Part shown: one piece after another, positions 33,646-42,814 of the stretch
How the letters are laid out: each line of letters starts with the position of its first letter
Position numbering within the stretch: the first letter of the stretch is position 1
Source: Natrinema salaciae
GTDB taxonomy: Archaea > Halobacteriota > Halobacteria > Halobacteriales > Natrialbaceae
NCBI RefSeq assembly: GCF_900110865.1
Contig: NZ_FOFD01000001.1
Span: forward strand, 682,001 to 746,000
Length of the DNA stretch: 64,000 nt
Direction: 5' to 3'
Translations under genes and position numbers: made by a program
The notes under the pieces: generated by a model
Database searches by the model: none
Told to the model about the DNA's origin: nothing
The model's input: only the letters and a program-made list of their open reading frames with translations

Positions 33646-34572
33646 ATGCGACGACGCCAACTCCTCGCCGTCACGACCGGCGCGGTCTGTGGACTTGCCG
33701 GCTGTACGGGGTCGCCGGTCGAACGGCTCCAAACCGACCGGTCCGGTTCCGACGGCGACGGGGCCGATCGAGACGGCAGCGAATCCGCGTCCGACGAGAT
33801 TACCGTCGGAAATCCCGACGAGGTCCCGTTCCCAGACGCCCACCCGCCACACGAACTCGAACTTCGCAACGACGGGGAGACGGATCGAACGGTCTCCGTT
33901 GCGATCACGATCAGCGGGACGGACGGCGACGGAGCCGACGGAAGCGGTGACGACACGACCGGCGACGACGGCACGGTGCTCGAGCGCGAGTTCGACCTCT
34001 CGGCGGACGAGACGCTCACGTTCGTCCTCGTCGAGCCCCGGTCGTACGCGGTCGCCGTCACGACGAGCGGCGACGGCGGCGAGTCGACCGTCACTGACGC
34101 CATCGACCGTCACCCGTTCGACTGCACGCGCTCTCGAACGAGGGTCACGTTCCGCGAGTCCGGCGTCGGAACGGAGTCGACGTCCACCGCGATCTCCTGT
34201 CCGGTGCCGGAGATCGCGGATGCCACGCTCGAGATCGGCGAGCAGGGGTGTGCCGACCGGACGGACGGCGACGACGCGACCGTCGAGTTCGCGGACGAAA
34301 CCGTCGTCGTCGACGGCGACATCACGACGCCGACGCCCTGTCACGTCCCGTCCATCGCCGGGACCGACTACGACGAGCGTCGCGACCTCCTCACGGTCAC
34401 CGTCGGCGTCGGTGAAGGGACCGACGAGAGCTGTATCGACTGTCTCGGAACCGCCGCATACGAGGCACGGATCGATCTCGAGGGACGGTATCCCGGCCGC
34501 GTCGAGGTCCGCCACGAGAGTCGGGGCGACGACCGGCGGATCACGACGACCGAGTGTTCGGCCGACTGGTAG
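33646..34572 (+). CDS. Tat-exported lipoprotein of unknown function (308 aa)
   Basis: Signal peptide MRRRQLLAVTTGAVCGLAGC with twin arginines and the lipobox LAGC, so it is exported by Tat and lipid-anchored. The mature part starts with a disordered, Asp/Glu/Ser/Gly-rich stretch, then two beta-rich domains (HPPHELELRNDGETDRTVSV and, later, DIAD-like repeats with paired cysteines: CTRSRTRV, CPVPEIAD, CADRTDGDD, CHVPSIAG, CIDCLG). The even spacing of Cys suggests disulphides. No enzymatic motif. The ATG at 33646 agrees with the promoter. Convergent with the epimerase gene, 12 bases apart. Role at the cell surface unknown. Confidence 0.75.
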   Translation: MRRRQLLAVTTGAVCGLAGCTGSPVERLQTDRSGSDGDGADRDGSESASDEITVGNPDEVPFPDAHPPHELELRNDGETDRTVSVAITISGTDGDGADGSGDDTTGDDGTVLEREFDLSADETLTFVLVEPRSYAVAVTTSGDGGESTVTDAIDRHPFDCTRSRTRVTFRESGVGTESTSTAISCPVPEIADATLEIGEQGCADRTDGDDATVEFADETVVVDGDITTPTPCHVPSIAGTDYDERRDLLTVTVGVGEGTDESCIDCLGTAAYEARIDLEGRYPGRVEVRHESRGDDRRITTTECSADW

Positions 34573-34584
34573 CGGACGCCGCCG

Positions 34585-34983
34585 TCAGTGTTCGACCAGT
34601 TCGACCAGGATCCCGCCGGTGTCCTTCGGATGGAGGAACGCCACCGAGTGGCCCCACGCGCCCGGTCGCGGCTCCTCGTCGATCAACGTCACTTCGTGGT
34701 CGCGGACCGTCTCCAGCGCCGCCTCGATGTCGTCGGTCGCGAGCGCGAGGTGATGGATTCCCGGGCCGTTGTCCGCGAGGTACCGCGCAATCGTCCCCTC
34801 GTCGATTGGCTCGAGCAGTTCGAAGTAGCCGTCACCACACTCGACGAAAGTGACGCGCATCCCGTCGAACACCTCCTCGTGGGCGACCTCGAGGCCGAAA
34901 AGGTCCCCGTACAGTTCCGCCAGCGCCTGTGCATCGTCGGTCGCGATTCCGGCGTGATCGAAGTGCATCGAGTCGTACTCCAT
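34585..34983 (-). CDS. mce: methylmalonyl-CoA epimerase
   Basis: Converts (S)- to (R)-methylmalonyl-CoA in propionyl-CoA metabolism. A single vicinal-oxygen-chelate (glyoxalase) domain: HFDHAGIATDDAQALAELY (about 7-25), with metal ligands His in HFDHAG and HHLALATDD, Glu in YFELLEP and GGILVELVEH. Length 132 residues, or 127 if translation starts at the ATG at 34968 (MHFDHAG), which better matches relatives. The methylmalonyl-CoA mutase large subunit is 2.5 kb away on the same strand, with the sugar dehydrogenase gene between them. No B12-binding subunit of the mutase is in the window. Confidence 0.9.
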   Translation of the reverse strand: MEYDSMHFDHAGIATDDAQALAELYGDLFGLEVAHEEVFDGMRVTFVECGDGYFELLEPIDEGTIARYLADNGPGIHHLALATDDIEAALETVRDHEVTLIDEEPRPGAWGHSVAFLHPKDTGGILVELVEH

Positions 34984-35176
34984 CGAGCGGCGGCGTTATT
35001 GTTGTGATTTTTCGTGGAGTTCGTGCGAGGCGGCCGTCAGTGCTGTCACGGGGTCTCCGTCGCGAGTTGGTCCAGCCCTGCACGAGTCGGTCTCGACACG
35101 CGACGAGTGCGCTGATAGGATCGTGGTCGTCGGGTCCGAAACACGTCGTCGATCGCGTGCGCCTCGTCGCTCGAGG

Positions 35177-37366
35177 TTACCCGTCGGCCGCCGCGTTCGA
35201 CGCGTTTCCGGACTCGTTTTCGGACTCGTTTCCGAATCCTTCGTCTTCGATTTCGGTCTGGTTCGCCGTCTCGTTCGCGCCGCCGTCGGTCTCGTTGCCC
35301 TCACCGTCGCCCCCGCCGACGTCGCCCTCCTCGGGCGGTGAGAGGGAATCGCCCTCGCCCGGCGGGACGATCTGCATGACTGCGCCCGTGTCGCCCTCGG
35401 GAACGCCCACCTGGTTCGCGAGGACGTAGACGTTGCCGTCGGCGTCCTGCCCGAACTGGCGGACGAAGTAGGGGAAGGAGCCGTCCTCGGTTCCCGCCAC
35501 CTGGAGCTCCTCCATGTCCCAGAGTTCGTCTCGCGGGACGACCTCCCCGTCCGCCTGGCCGCCGGAACCGGCGTCGGCCGCGGTCGCGTTCCCGTCGGTT
35601 GCGTTCCCGTCGGTCGCGTTCATTTCGTCGGTTGCGTTCCCGTCGGTCGCGTTCTCGTCGGTTGCGTTCCCGTCGGTCGCGTTCATCGCGTCGGTTACGT
35701 TCCCGTCGGCGTCACCGGCCACCCTGTCGCCGCCGTCGTCGGGCTCCGACGCGGCGATAAGCGTTCCGTCGGGACTCTGGCGAGCGGGATCGGCCGTCCA
35801 GTCGCCGAATACGTATTTGCCCTCGAGGTCCCCGACGTCGCCGGCTTCGTACACGTGACCGCCGATGACGGTGATCCCGACCGTCTGTTCCCCGTAGACG
35901 TGGGGATACTCGACGATCGGATCCTGCAGCTCCTGCCCGTCGTACGGCGGTTCGTCGGGAGCCGCGTCGGGGCAGTCCTCCGGGGGCTCGCTCGGGCTGT
36001 CCGTGCTGAAGCAGTGCGTTCCCTCCTTGACGTTCCAGCCGTAGTTGCCGCCGGCCTCCACGAGGTTCACCTCCTCGAAGAGATTCTGTCCGGCGTCGGA
36101 ACTGAACAGTCGCCCGTCGCTGTCGAACGTGATGCCGAACGGATTGCGCATCCCCCACGCGTAGTACTCGTCGAGGCCGTCCTCCTCGCCGACCAGCGGG
36201 TTGTCGTCGGGGATTCCGTACGGCCGGTCCTCGCCCTCCGAATCGACGTCGATCCGGTGGATCCCGCCGAGCAGGTTCTCGCTGACGTCCTGGCCGTTGC
36301 CACCCGCGTTGCCGTCGTACCAGTCGTCGACGTGACCGAGCATATCGTCGTTGGCACCGCCGCCGTCGCCCATCGGGACGTAGAGGTAGCCGTCCGGTCC
36401 GAACGCCATCGGACCGGCGTCGTGGTTGTACTGCGGTTTCTGGAACTCCATGAGGACCCGCTCCGACTCGGGATCGGCCCGGCTCGTGTCTTCAGCCTGG
36501 AACTCCGAGACGACCTCGACGTGACTCCAGCCGTTCGGCGTCTCGCCGTTCGGCGGCGCGCTGTAGTGGACGAAAAAGCGCCCGTTCTCCGCGAACTCGG
36601 GGTGGAACTCGACGCCGAGCAGCCCCCGTTCGTCGTACTCCGATTCCGGGTCGGCGTATTCGCCCTGGAACGTCCCGAGTTCGACCATTCGATCGCTGAC
36701 GTCCAGGAACGGCTCGTCCTGGAGCCCCTCGTCGGTGACGACCCAGAGTTCACCCGTCTGGTCCGCGACGTAGTACCGGTCCTGCTCCTCGCCGGCGACC
36801 GCCATGTCCGTCGGGGCGGTCATCCCCTCCGCGACCGTCTGTAAGCCGATCTCCGGACCCTCGTCGAAGAAGGACTGTCGCTCGCCGTCCGACCCCGCCT
36901 GGGTCGCACCGCCACCGCCGCCGACCGAGATGTCCCCGCGCATCGTCGCGGAGTGGGGCACGCAGTAGTACGTCGCCATCTCGCTCGTCGCCTCGAACTC
37001 GAGGGTCTGCGTCTCCCCCTCCACGCTCAGGAGCTCGGTCCGTTCCAGCTCCTCGCCGTCCTCGCTCTCGATGACGAAGTTGTGCGGGAGCCCGTCGAGG
37101 TTCTCCCACGTGACCTCGTAGGTGGTCCCCTCCTCGAGCTCCAGCGTCGGGTTCGTTTCCCCCTCGATATCGTCGGGGGCGACGCCTTGCCAGCCGCTCG
37201 TCTCGCCCCCAAGTTCGATCGTCTCCGTCTCCTGAGCGAGGCCGACGCCGCCGAGCGCGGCGACGCCGCCCGCGGCCGCGGCCGCCTGTAGCACGCGGCG
37301 GCGGGACGGATAGCTGTCGGACGACGGTGGTACCGGGATCGATCGCTCGTCGGGTTGCTCGCTCAT
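35177..37366 (-). CDS. Tat-exported PQQ-type sugar dehydrogenase with N-terminal cupredoxin domain
   Basis: Probable periplasm-like aldose dehydrogenase. Residues about 21-45 form a Tat signal (SRRRVLQAAAAAGGVAALGG). Residues about 45-150 are a cupredoxin with a complete type-1 copper site: H95 (GLPHNF), C135, H138 and M142. A GSDH beta-propeller follows with NGRFFVHYSAPP, YNHDAGPMAFGPDGYLYVPMGDGG and YAWGMRNPFGITFDSDGRLF. An array of NAT sequons (encoded at 35581-35711) and a second sequon-rich acidic tail (about 680-729) interrupt or follow the propeller. Sugar oxidation with electrons passed to the attached copper domain is the likely reaction. Known GSDH homologues may use PQQ; the quinone is not visible. 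729 residues, about twice a bare GSDH domain. Confidence 0.88.
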   Translation of the reverse strand: MSEQPDERSIPVPPSSDSYPSRRRVLQAAAAAGGVAALGGVGLAQETETIELGGETSGWQGVAPDDIEGETNPTLELEEGTTYEVTWENLDGLPHNFVIESEDGEELERTELLSVEGETQTLEFEATSEMATYYCVPHSATMRGDISVGGGGGATQAGSDGERQSFFDEGPEIGLQTVAEGMTAPTDMAVAGEEQDRYYVADQTGELWVVTDEGLQDEPFLDVSDRMVELGTFQGEYADPESEYDERGLLGVEFHPEFAENGRFFVHYSAPPNGETPNGWSHVEVVSEFQAEDTSRADPESERVLMEFQKPQYNHDAGPMAFGPDGYLYVPMGDGGGANDDMLGHVDDWYDGNAGGNGQDVSENLLGGIHRIDVDSEGEDRPYGIPDDNPLVGEEDGLDEYYAWGMRNPFGITFDSDGRLFSSDAGQNLFEEVNLVEAGGNYGWNVKEGTHCFSTDSPSEPPEDCPDAAPDEPPYDGQELQDPIVEYPHVYGEQTVGITVIGGHVYEAGDVGDLEGKYVFGDWTADPARQSPDGTLIAASEPDDGGDRVAGDADGNVTDAMNATDGNATDENATDGNATDEMNATDGNATDGNATAADAGSGGQADGEVVPRDELWDMEELQVAGTEDGSFPYFVRQFGQDADGNVYVLANQVGVPEGDTGAVMQIVPPGEGDSLSPPEEGDVGGGDGEGNETDGGANETANQTEIEDEGFGNESENESGNASNAAADG
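35581..35711 (-). repeat. 15-bp tandem repeats encoding N-glycosylation sequons
   Basis: On the coding strand the unit is AACGCAACCGACGGG or the same with GCG in place of GCA, read as NATDG. Roughly eight sequon copies (one NVT and seven NAT) stand one after another, with two 18-base variants (NATDEM/ NATDAM type). The third position of the Ala codon switches between copies. The repeat lies inside the sugar dehydrogenase gene and its frame is preserved. Confidence 0.85.
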
Positions 37367-37531
37367 CGTGCGCTCACGACAGTGTCGTCACCCGATATGA
37401 GAATAAACAGACCCGACCGTTCCCCCCTCAATTAAGGATTATCTCCGAACCGCCGGGCGAGAGTGGGTGTAAAACGGTGTTACCCGAGACCCATCGACGG
37501 TATTACTCGACCCCGTTCGCCGTTCGAGCGG

Positions 37532-39214
37532 TCACATCGCGCCGCCGGGCTGGTATTCGCCGAACTCGTCGCGCATGACGTTACAGATCTCGCCGACCGT
37601 CGCGTAGGTCTTGACCGCGTCGATGATATACGGCATCAGGTTCCGGTCGCCCCGCGCCGCGTCCCGAAGCGCCTCGAGGGCCGCGTCGACCGCTTCCTCG
37701 TCGCGCTCCTCGCGGGTGTTCTCGAGGCTGTCGATCTGGCGCTGCTGGTCTTCCTCGGTGATCTCTTCGACGTCCATCTGGGGATCTTCGTCGACTTCGA
37801 ACTCGTTGACGCCGACGATGATCCGCTCTTTCTCCTCGATCTCCTTCTGGCGGTCGAAGGCGGTGTCCTGGATCTGTCGCTGGACCCACTGCTGCTCGAC
37901 GGCCTCGAGCATGCCGCCGCGGTCTTCGACTTCGTCCAGGATCTCGTAGGCCTCGTCCTCGACCTCGTCGGTCAGTGACTCGACGTAGTAGCTGCCCGCA
38001 AGCGGGTCGATGGTGTCGGCCGCGCCGGACTCGTGAGCGAGGATCTGCTGGGTGCGAAGGGCCGTGCGGACGGACTCCTCGGTCGGCAGAGCGAGCGCCT
38101 CGTCCTTGCCGTTGGTGTGCAGGCTCTGGGTGCCGCCGAGGACGGCCGCGAGCGCCTGGTAGGCGACGCGGACGACGTTGTTCTCGATCTGCTGGGCGGT
38201 CAGCATCGACCCCGCGGTCTGGGTGTGGAACTTGAGCTGTTTGGACTTGGGATCGTCCGGATCGAAGCGTTCCTCGATGATGTCGTGCCACATCCGGCGG
38301 GCGGCGCGGAACTTGGCGACTTCCTCGAAGATGTTGTTGTGGCCGTTGAAGAAAAACGACAGCTGCGGCGCGAACTCGTCGACGTCGAGGCCGGCTTCGA
38401 TCGCCGTCTCGACGTACTCGATCCCGTTGCCCAGCGTGAAGGCGAGCTCCTGAGCGGCCGTCGAGCCGGCCTCGCGGATGTGATACCCCGAGATCGAGAT
38501 CGTGTTGAACTTCGGCGTCTCCGCGGCGCAGAACTCGAAGATGTCCGTGATGATCCGCATCGACGGCTCGGGCGGGTAGATGTACGTGTTTCGCGCGATG
38601 TACTCCTTGAGGAGGTCGTTCTGAATCGTCCCCCGCAGCTCCTCGCGGTCGACGCCCTGCTGGTCGCCGACGGCGATGTACATCGCGAGCAGCACCGACG
38701 CTGGCGCGTTGATCGTCATCGACGTCGAGACCTCGTCGAGCGGAATCCCGTCGAAGACGGTCTCCATGTCGTCTAACGAGTCGATGGCGACGCCGGCCTT
38801 CCCCACCTCGCCCGCGGCCATATCGGCGTCCGAGTCGTACCCCATCTGCGTCGGCAGGTCGAACGCCATCGAGAGCCCTGTCTGGCCCTGGTCGAGCAGG
38901 TAGTGGTAGCGCTCGTTGGTGTCCGCCGGCGTCGAGAACCCGGCGTACTGGCGCATCGTCCACAGCCGACCGCGGTAGCCGGTCGAATACACCCCGCGCG
39001 TGTACGGCGGCTCGCCCGGATTCCCAAGATCGTCCTCGTAGTCGAGGTCGCCGATGTCGCCGGGCGTGTAGAGTCGATCGACCTCCTGCCCCCCCGTATC
39101 GGTCGTGAACGTTTCCTCGCGCTCACCGAAGCGCTCTAGGACCGGTTGGACTTCCTCGTCGTGCCACTCCTCCTTGCTGGCACGGATCTCCTCGAGTTCA
39201 TCGGGATCGAACAT
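37532..39214 (-). CDS. mutA: methylmalonyl-CoA mutase, large (catalytic) subunit
   Basis: Interconverts methylmalonyl-CoA and succinyl-CoA with adenosylcobalamin. The 560 residues contain the substrate-binding TIM-barrel region only: [15 protein letters not shown] (about 119-133), [17 protein letters not shown] (about 203-219), [22 protein letters not shown] (about 237-258) and [19 protein letters not shown] (about 361-379). The C-terminal B12-binding domain is absent, as in archaea where it is a separate gene, which is not in this window. Followed on the same strand by the sugar dehydrogenase and the epimerase. ATG at 39214. Confidence 0.93.
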   Translation of the reverse strand: MFDPDELEEIRASKEEWHDEEVQPVLERFGEREETFTTDTGGQEVDRLYTPGDIGDLDYEDDLGNPGEPPYTRGVYSTGYRGRLWTMRQYAGFSTPADTNERYHYLLDQGQTGLSMAFDLPTQMGYDSDADMAAGEVGKAGVAIDSLDDMETVFDGIPLDEVSTSMTINAPASVLLAMYIAVGDQQGVDREELRGTIQNDLLKEYIARNTYIYPPEPSMRIITDIFEFCAAETPKFNTISISGYHIREAGSTAAQELAFTLGNGIEYVETAIEAGLDVDEFAPQLSFFFNGHNNIFEEVAKFRAARRMWHDIIEERFDPDDPKSKQLKFHTQTAGSMLTAQQIENNVVRVAYQALAAVLGGTQSLHTNGKDEALALPTEESVRTALRTQQILAHESGAADTIDPLAGSYYVESLTDEVEDEAYEILDEVEDRGGMLEAVEQQWVQRQIQDTAFDRQKEIEEKERIIVGVNEFEVDEDPQMDVEEITEEDQQRQIDSLENTREERDEEAVDAALEALRDAARGDRNLMPYIIDAVKTYATVGEICNVMRDEFGEYQPGGAM

Positions 39215-39302
39215 TATGATTATCGTGGGCGGGGCGGGGCTTGAACTTTGATGTACGCGTCAACCTTTCGTGGCCGCGCCGTCCGCGGCGTTTCGATCCG
39301 TC

Positions 39303-39638
39303 TCACACGCTGTCGTCCAAGTCGTGCCGACGAGCCATCCGTGCGGCCTCGTCGGCGTAGCGCTCCCGCGTCGCGGCGTCGTCGACGGTCCCGAGCGCGT
39401 CGGGCGGGACGAGCAATCCGGCTTTCGTCTCCCGCGCGGGGCCGGTAAAGCTCGTCAGCGCCCGTTCGCGGCGGTGGTAGCGACGCCCGTCTTCGGTCGC
39501 GTAGACGAGGATGATCAGGTTGAGTTCGTCGTCCCCGTACGTCCGCTCGACGAGCCAGACGGGTACGTCGTCGCGGTCGCTCTCGTCGGAGGCAGTACGC
39601 TCGGTCTCGGCCGTCGGCTCGGATCGGTCGGTGGTCAT
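39303..39638 (-). CDS. conserved haloarchaeal hypothetical protein (111 aa)
   Basis: A small, acidic cytosolic protein. N-terminal 25 residues are disordered (SEPTAETERTASDESDRDD). The rest is a mixed fold: VPVWLVERTYGDDELNLIILVYATEDGRRYHRRERALTSF (about 27-66) and VPPDALGTVDDAATRERYADEAARM (about 78-102). No cysteines, no membrane segments, no enzyme motif. The ATG at 39638 was chosen over 39659. It is divergent from the small membrane protein gene, and it follows the mutA promoter region. Function unknown. Confidence 0.68.
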   Translation of the reverse strand: MTTDRSEPTAETERTASDESDRDDVPVWLVERTYGDDELNLIILVYATEDGRRYHRRERALTSFTGPARETKAGLLVPPDALGTVDDAATRERYADEAARMARRHDLDDSV

Positions 39639-39694
39639 GATTGTCGGTCGGATCGGCACAACCGCTTATGTCTCGAGGCGTCGACGCTCCGCTC

Positions 39695-39934
39695 ATGGCA
39701 GGGGAGCCGACGGCGTCGACGGACGAAGCGGGGAGTCGTCGTCGGGCCGCCCGCTACGTCGCGCCGTTTCTCGCGCTCGGATTGTTCAACCTCGGGCTCT
39801 TGCTCCGGTGGGGACTGGACCCGCTGTGGGCGTTCGCCATCCTCCCGCCGATACTGTTTCTCTCCGGTATCGGCTGGGTCGCGTTCCGGTACGGCTTCCA
39901 CGAGCGGCCCACCGGCCCGGGCCCGAACCGGTGA
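39695..39934 (+). CDS. small membrane protein with two helices (79 aa)
   Basis: After an acidic N-terminus (MAGEPTASTDEAGSRRR), two hydrophobic helices follow (YVAPFLALGLFNLGLLLRW and FAILPPILFLSGIGWVAF). DUF-like small haloarchaeal membrane proteins of this type are common. The ATG at 39695 was preferred to those at 39641 and 39668, because a TATA-like GCTTATG element is at 39664-39670. No function can be assigned. Confidence 0.6.
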   Translation: MAGEPTASTDEAGSRRRAARYVAPFLALGLFNLGLLLRWGLDPLWAFAILPPILFLSGIGWVAFRYGFHERPTGPGPNR

Positions 39935-39967
39935 GACGCGACGACGGCCCGCTATCGGTGGCATCGT

Positions 39968-40552
39968 CTATCGACCCGTATCGTACTTGTACGTGGCCGT
40001 TTCGGGATCGATACCGAAGTCCTCCGGCGACTCGTCGTCGTCCGCCTCGTCGCGCCCCTCGGGGGCTCGCTTGAACGCCTCCCGGAGCCGCTCCGGCATT
40101 CGGAACGCCGTGACGTCGATCGCCATCGGGACCGCGTCCGGATCGACGCCGTCGCGTTTGCCCGCGAGTCGCTCCCGGAGGTCGGCCGGCAGTTCGGACT
40201 CCTCGATCCGCTGGAAGCCGAACTGGGCCAGATAGGCCCCCTCTCCGGTCAGGACGTAGACGGTTTCGAACCCCTCGTCTCCGGCGTACTCCACGAGCCG
40301 TTCGACGATGTGTGCTCCGACGCCCTGCCCGCGCCAGCCCTCGAGGACGCCGATGCTGGTCAACTCGCAGACGTCGTCACCGTCGTCGTTCCTGTGGACG
40401 CGGATGCGGCCGAAGCCGGCTTTCTCGCCGGACTGCTCGTCGATCGCGACGACGTAGTCGCGCGAGCGGAACGCCGTCTCGTCGAGTTCCATCGACTCGA
40501 GGTGATCCAGCAGCCAGACCTCTTCCCTGTTTTTCGCGTCCCGAACGTACAT
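39968..40552 (-). CDS. GNAT family N-acetyltransferase (194 aa)
   Basis: A GNAT domain (about 1-130): VWLLDHLESMELDETAFRSRDYVVAIDEQSGEKAGFGRIRVHR, then LTSIGVLEGWRGQGVGAHIVERLVEYAGDEGFETVYVLTGEGAYLAQFGF with the acetyl-CoA loop RGQGVG (written here in parts). The last 60 residues are an acidic tail with an unusual end (EAFKRAPEGRDEADDDESPEDFG). The pattern resembles amino-acid N-acetyltransferases of the ArgA/PA4794 kind. ATG at 40552 was chosen because the extra N-terminal 80 residues of a longer reading are not GNAT-like. Substrate unknown. Confidence 0.82.
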   Translation of the reverse strand: MYVRDAKNREEVWLLDHLESMELDETAFRSRDYVVAIDEQSGEKAGFGRIRVHRNDDGDDVCELTSIGVLEGWRGQGVGAHIVERLVEYAGDEGFETVYVLTGEGAYLAQFGFQRIEESELPADLRERLAGKRDGVDPDAVPMAIDVTAFRMPERLREAFKRAPEGRDEADDDESPEDFGIDPETATYKYDTGR

Positions 40553-40736
40553 GCGGTGACATAGGCGACGTGCGGGCAAAAGCGTTTGCCGGTTGCCAGT
40601 ATCGCGGTTCGCCGACGCGGCCGCCGCTTTGTGGCCGCCTTCGTGCCGATAGTCGATTCCCGACGGAGGGGGCGACGGGACCGCGTCTACCGCCGGCACT
40701 CCCCGACCAGCGTAGCCTCGAACCCTAATTGGCCTT

Positions 40737-41675
40737 TCAACGCCGTCTGTTCGGGGTTCGCGCCCGCTCGAGCAACCGTTCGATCCGGTCATCCGTCGAC
40801 GGGTGCGTCGAGAGGAGTCGCGTCCACTTGTCCTCCTCGGTGTGGACGTACAGCGTCGAGAGGAGCCCGCTCGAGGGGGCGGCGGCGCGCTGGATCGTCA
40901 GGAGCGCGCGGGCGAGCGCCGCGGGTCGCCCGGTGACCGCCGCGGCCCGGTCGTCGGCGGCGTACTCCCGTCGCCGCGAGTGAGCGCGGACGGCGAGCGT
41001 CACGAGGAGAAAGCAGATCACCACGGTGCCCTCGACGAGCCCCAGCAGGCGACCGAACGCCGTCCGCGACCACGAGGCTGGGTCCCCGCGGGCCCACGCG
41101 ACCGCTCGGGCGATCCCCCCGATCGGTAACAGGAGCGGTGCCAGCAGCAGGAAGACGAGTCCGGCGACGGTCCGGAAGACGCTGTACGCCAGCGTCTGGA
41201 CGAACGCGTCGTAGCCCTCGAGGTGGGCGAGTTCGTGGGCTACCAGCGCCTCGAGTTCGTCGACCGAGAGCAGGCGAAACAGCGATCGGTCGAGGACGAC
41301 GACGCCGTTGCGCTTGCTGCCCAGCGCGAAGGCGTTCGGCGTCGGCAGCCGTGCGATCAGCACGGTCGGGGACTCGACACCCATCCGGGACTCGAGTCCG
41401 TCGAGTCGGCGATAGAATCCGGGCGCGTGCGACCGCGGGAGTTCGACGGCCTCGAGGCTCGAGAGGAGCTGTCTCGTTCCGAGCCGATAGCTCAGGTAGC
41501 CGCCGAAGAGGGCGACGGTGAGGATCAGGAACGCGGTTTCCGCGGGGCCGGGCGCGGAGAGCCAGAGCACCGACAGCGCCCAGTAGCTGACCGCCCCCAG
41601 GCCGAGGTACCAGAGCAGCAGTAGTAGCCCGACCGTTGTCATCAGGAGCCGGGTTCCGGTGCGACGGGCACACAT
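40737..41675 (-). CDS. htpX: HtpX-type M48 membrane metalloprotease
   Basis: A membrane-embedded zinc endopeptidase that degrades or cleaves misfolded membrane proteins. N-terminal helices (TTVGLLLLLWYLGLGAVSYWAL, AETAFLILTVALFGGYLSYRL), the zinc motif HELAH at residues 147-151 and the third ligand E237 in RREYAADDRAA, with two more helices between them (FLLLAPLLLPIGGIARA and VVICFLLVTLAV). 312 residues, normal for HtpX homologues. The catalytic domain faces the cytosol. ATG at 41675; an internal M12 is an alternative. Stands next to a receiver gene on the same strand. Confidence 0.88.
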   Translation of the reverse strand: MCARRTGTRLLMTTVGLLLLLWYLGLGAVSYWALSVLWLSAPGPAETAFLILTVALFGGYLSYRLGTRQLLSSLEAVELPRSHAPGFYRRLDGLESRMGVESPTVLIARLPTPNAFALGSKRNGVVVLDRSLFRLLSVDELEALVAHELAHLEGYDAFVQTLAYSVFRTVAGLVFLLLAPLLLPIGGIARAVAWARGDPASWSRTAFGRLLGLVEGTVVICFLLVTLAVRAHSRRREYAADDRAAAVTGRPAALARALLTIQRAAAPSSGLLSTLYVHTEEDKWTRLLSTHPSTDDRIERLLERARTPNRRR

Positions 41676-41749
41676 CGTTGGACGACCCTACGGGTGACCG
41701 GTTGAAACGAATATCGAACGAGCGACTCGGGGATGCCGCCGGCTTCGAG

Positions 41750-42214
41750 TTACGTGTCCCCGTCAGCGGCCGGTAGCTGGGCGACGGACAGCCAGAACTC
41801 CTCGAACGCGCGAATGGTCTCGTTGTACGCGTCCGGATCGCCCGATTTCGTGATGCACGCGTTCGCGTGATTCGAATACGCCGCGACGACGTCGGTCTCG
41901 GCCTGGGACCCGGTCAGCACGACCACCGGGATGTGGTTGACCGCCGGATCGTCGCCCAGTTCCTCGAGAACCTTCTCGCCGCTCGTTCCCGGGAGGTTCC
42001 AGTCGAGGAGAATCAGATCGGGCCGCGGCGCGTCCGCGTACTCCCCGCGCCGGGCGACGAACGCGAGCGCCTCGTCGCCGGTGGAGACGACGTGGAGCGA
42101 GTCGGCGATTCGACCGTCGCTCAACGCCTCCTCCACGAGTCGAGCATCCCCTGGGTTGTCCTCGACTAACAGGAGGGTGAGGGTCTCCCCCGAATCAGGG
42201 GGTGCGTCGTTCAT
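41750..42214 (-). CDS. stand-alone response-regulator receiver protein (Rcp1-type)
   Basis: A single REC domain of 154 residues. The phosphorylated aspartate is D71 in LILLDWNLPG, with acidic cluster VEDNPGDA (about 17-24), switch Thr in VVVLTGSQAE (about 97-106), and the conserved lysine K123 in CITKSGDPDAY. No output domain. Proteins of this type in haloarchaea act as single-domain regulators with cytosolic kinases. No kinase lies nearby (nearest at 16507-18432). ATG at 42214. The partner kinase is unknown. Confidence 0.88.
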   Translation of the reverse strand: MNDAPPDSGETLTLLLVEDNPGDARLVEEALSDGRIADSLHVVSTGDEALAFVARRGEYADAPRPDLILLDWNLPGTSGEKVLEELGDDPAVNHIPVVVLTGSQAETDVVAAYSNHANACITKSGDPDAYNETIRAFEEFWLSVAQLPAADGDT

Positions 42215-42462
42215 GACAATCGTATCGAGTCGCAGTCACATAAAAGCGAGATTTGCTCGCACGTGCAGCGGACCGATACCGTCGATCGGCGAGCGACCCC
42301 AGCGAGTCCGGGACCGTGAACGAGACGGTCGTTCCCTCGCCCGGGGTGAGTCGACTCGGCGTACCCCGTCGTGCCGTTCGACGGTCAAATCGACAGTCCG
42401 CTGACCGACGGCGTTATATCCGTCCCTCGCCCCTGTGACGTGAGGAGTCCGCGGCGATACGC

Positions 42463-42720
42463 GTGACCGTGACCATGACCGTGACTCCGCCCGCAACCAT
42501 GGTAATGCCCCCATCAGATCCCATCCCGGAACCAAACCAGCCGTCCTCCTTCGAAGAGGCCCTTACGGAAGTCATCGTGAGTTGGTACGCCAACAGCGAA
42601 CCAGTCGAAGGCAGATGGGAGATCGCGACACCGTTGGCGGACGCTCCCAACTGGGTCGTCGACGTCGAAAAAACGTACTCCGACGACGAACCGGAGTACG
42701 ACCCCGAACTCATCGACTGA
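42463..42720 (+). CDS. small haloarchaeal hypothetical protein (85 aa)
   Basis: A short protein with a compact middle (SFEEALTEVIVSWYANSEPVEGRWEIATPL and NWVVDVEKTYSDDEPEYDPELID) and a Pro/Thr-rich start. The start used here is GTG at 42463; ATGs at 42499 and 42505 would give 73 and 71 residues and may be the true ones. A TATA-like TTATATC near 42413-42420 fits a leader of some 20-60 bases. No family recognised, no cysteines. Confidence 0.55.
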   Translation: MTVTMTVTPPATMVMPPSDPIPEPNQPSSFEEALTEVIVSWYANSEPVEGRWEIATPLADAPNWVVDVEKTYSDDEPEYDPELID

Positions 42721-42814
42721 GAGCGCGACGACGGTTCGTCGCCACGCAGTCGTCGCGGCGGAGACTCCGGTTCTCCGGACAGTCAGAATGTAAATAGGTT
42801 GAAAGAATAGGCAT

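Noticed and set aside
35581-35711. CRISPR-like repeat array
   Set aside because: The units are 15 bases with no spacers and stay in the reading frame, so they are coding repeats.
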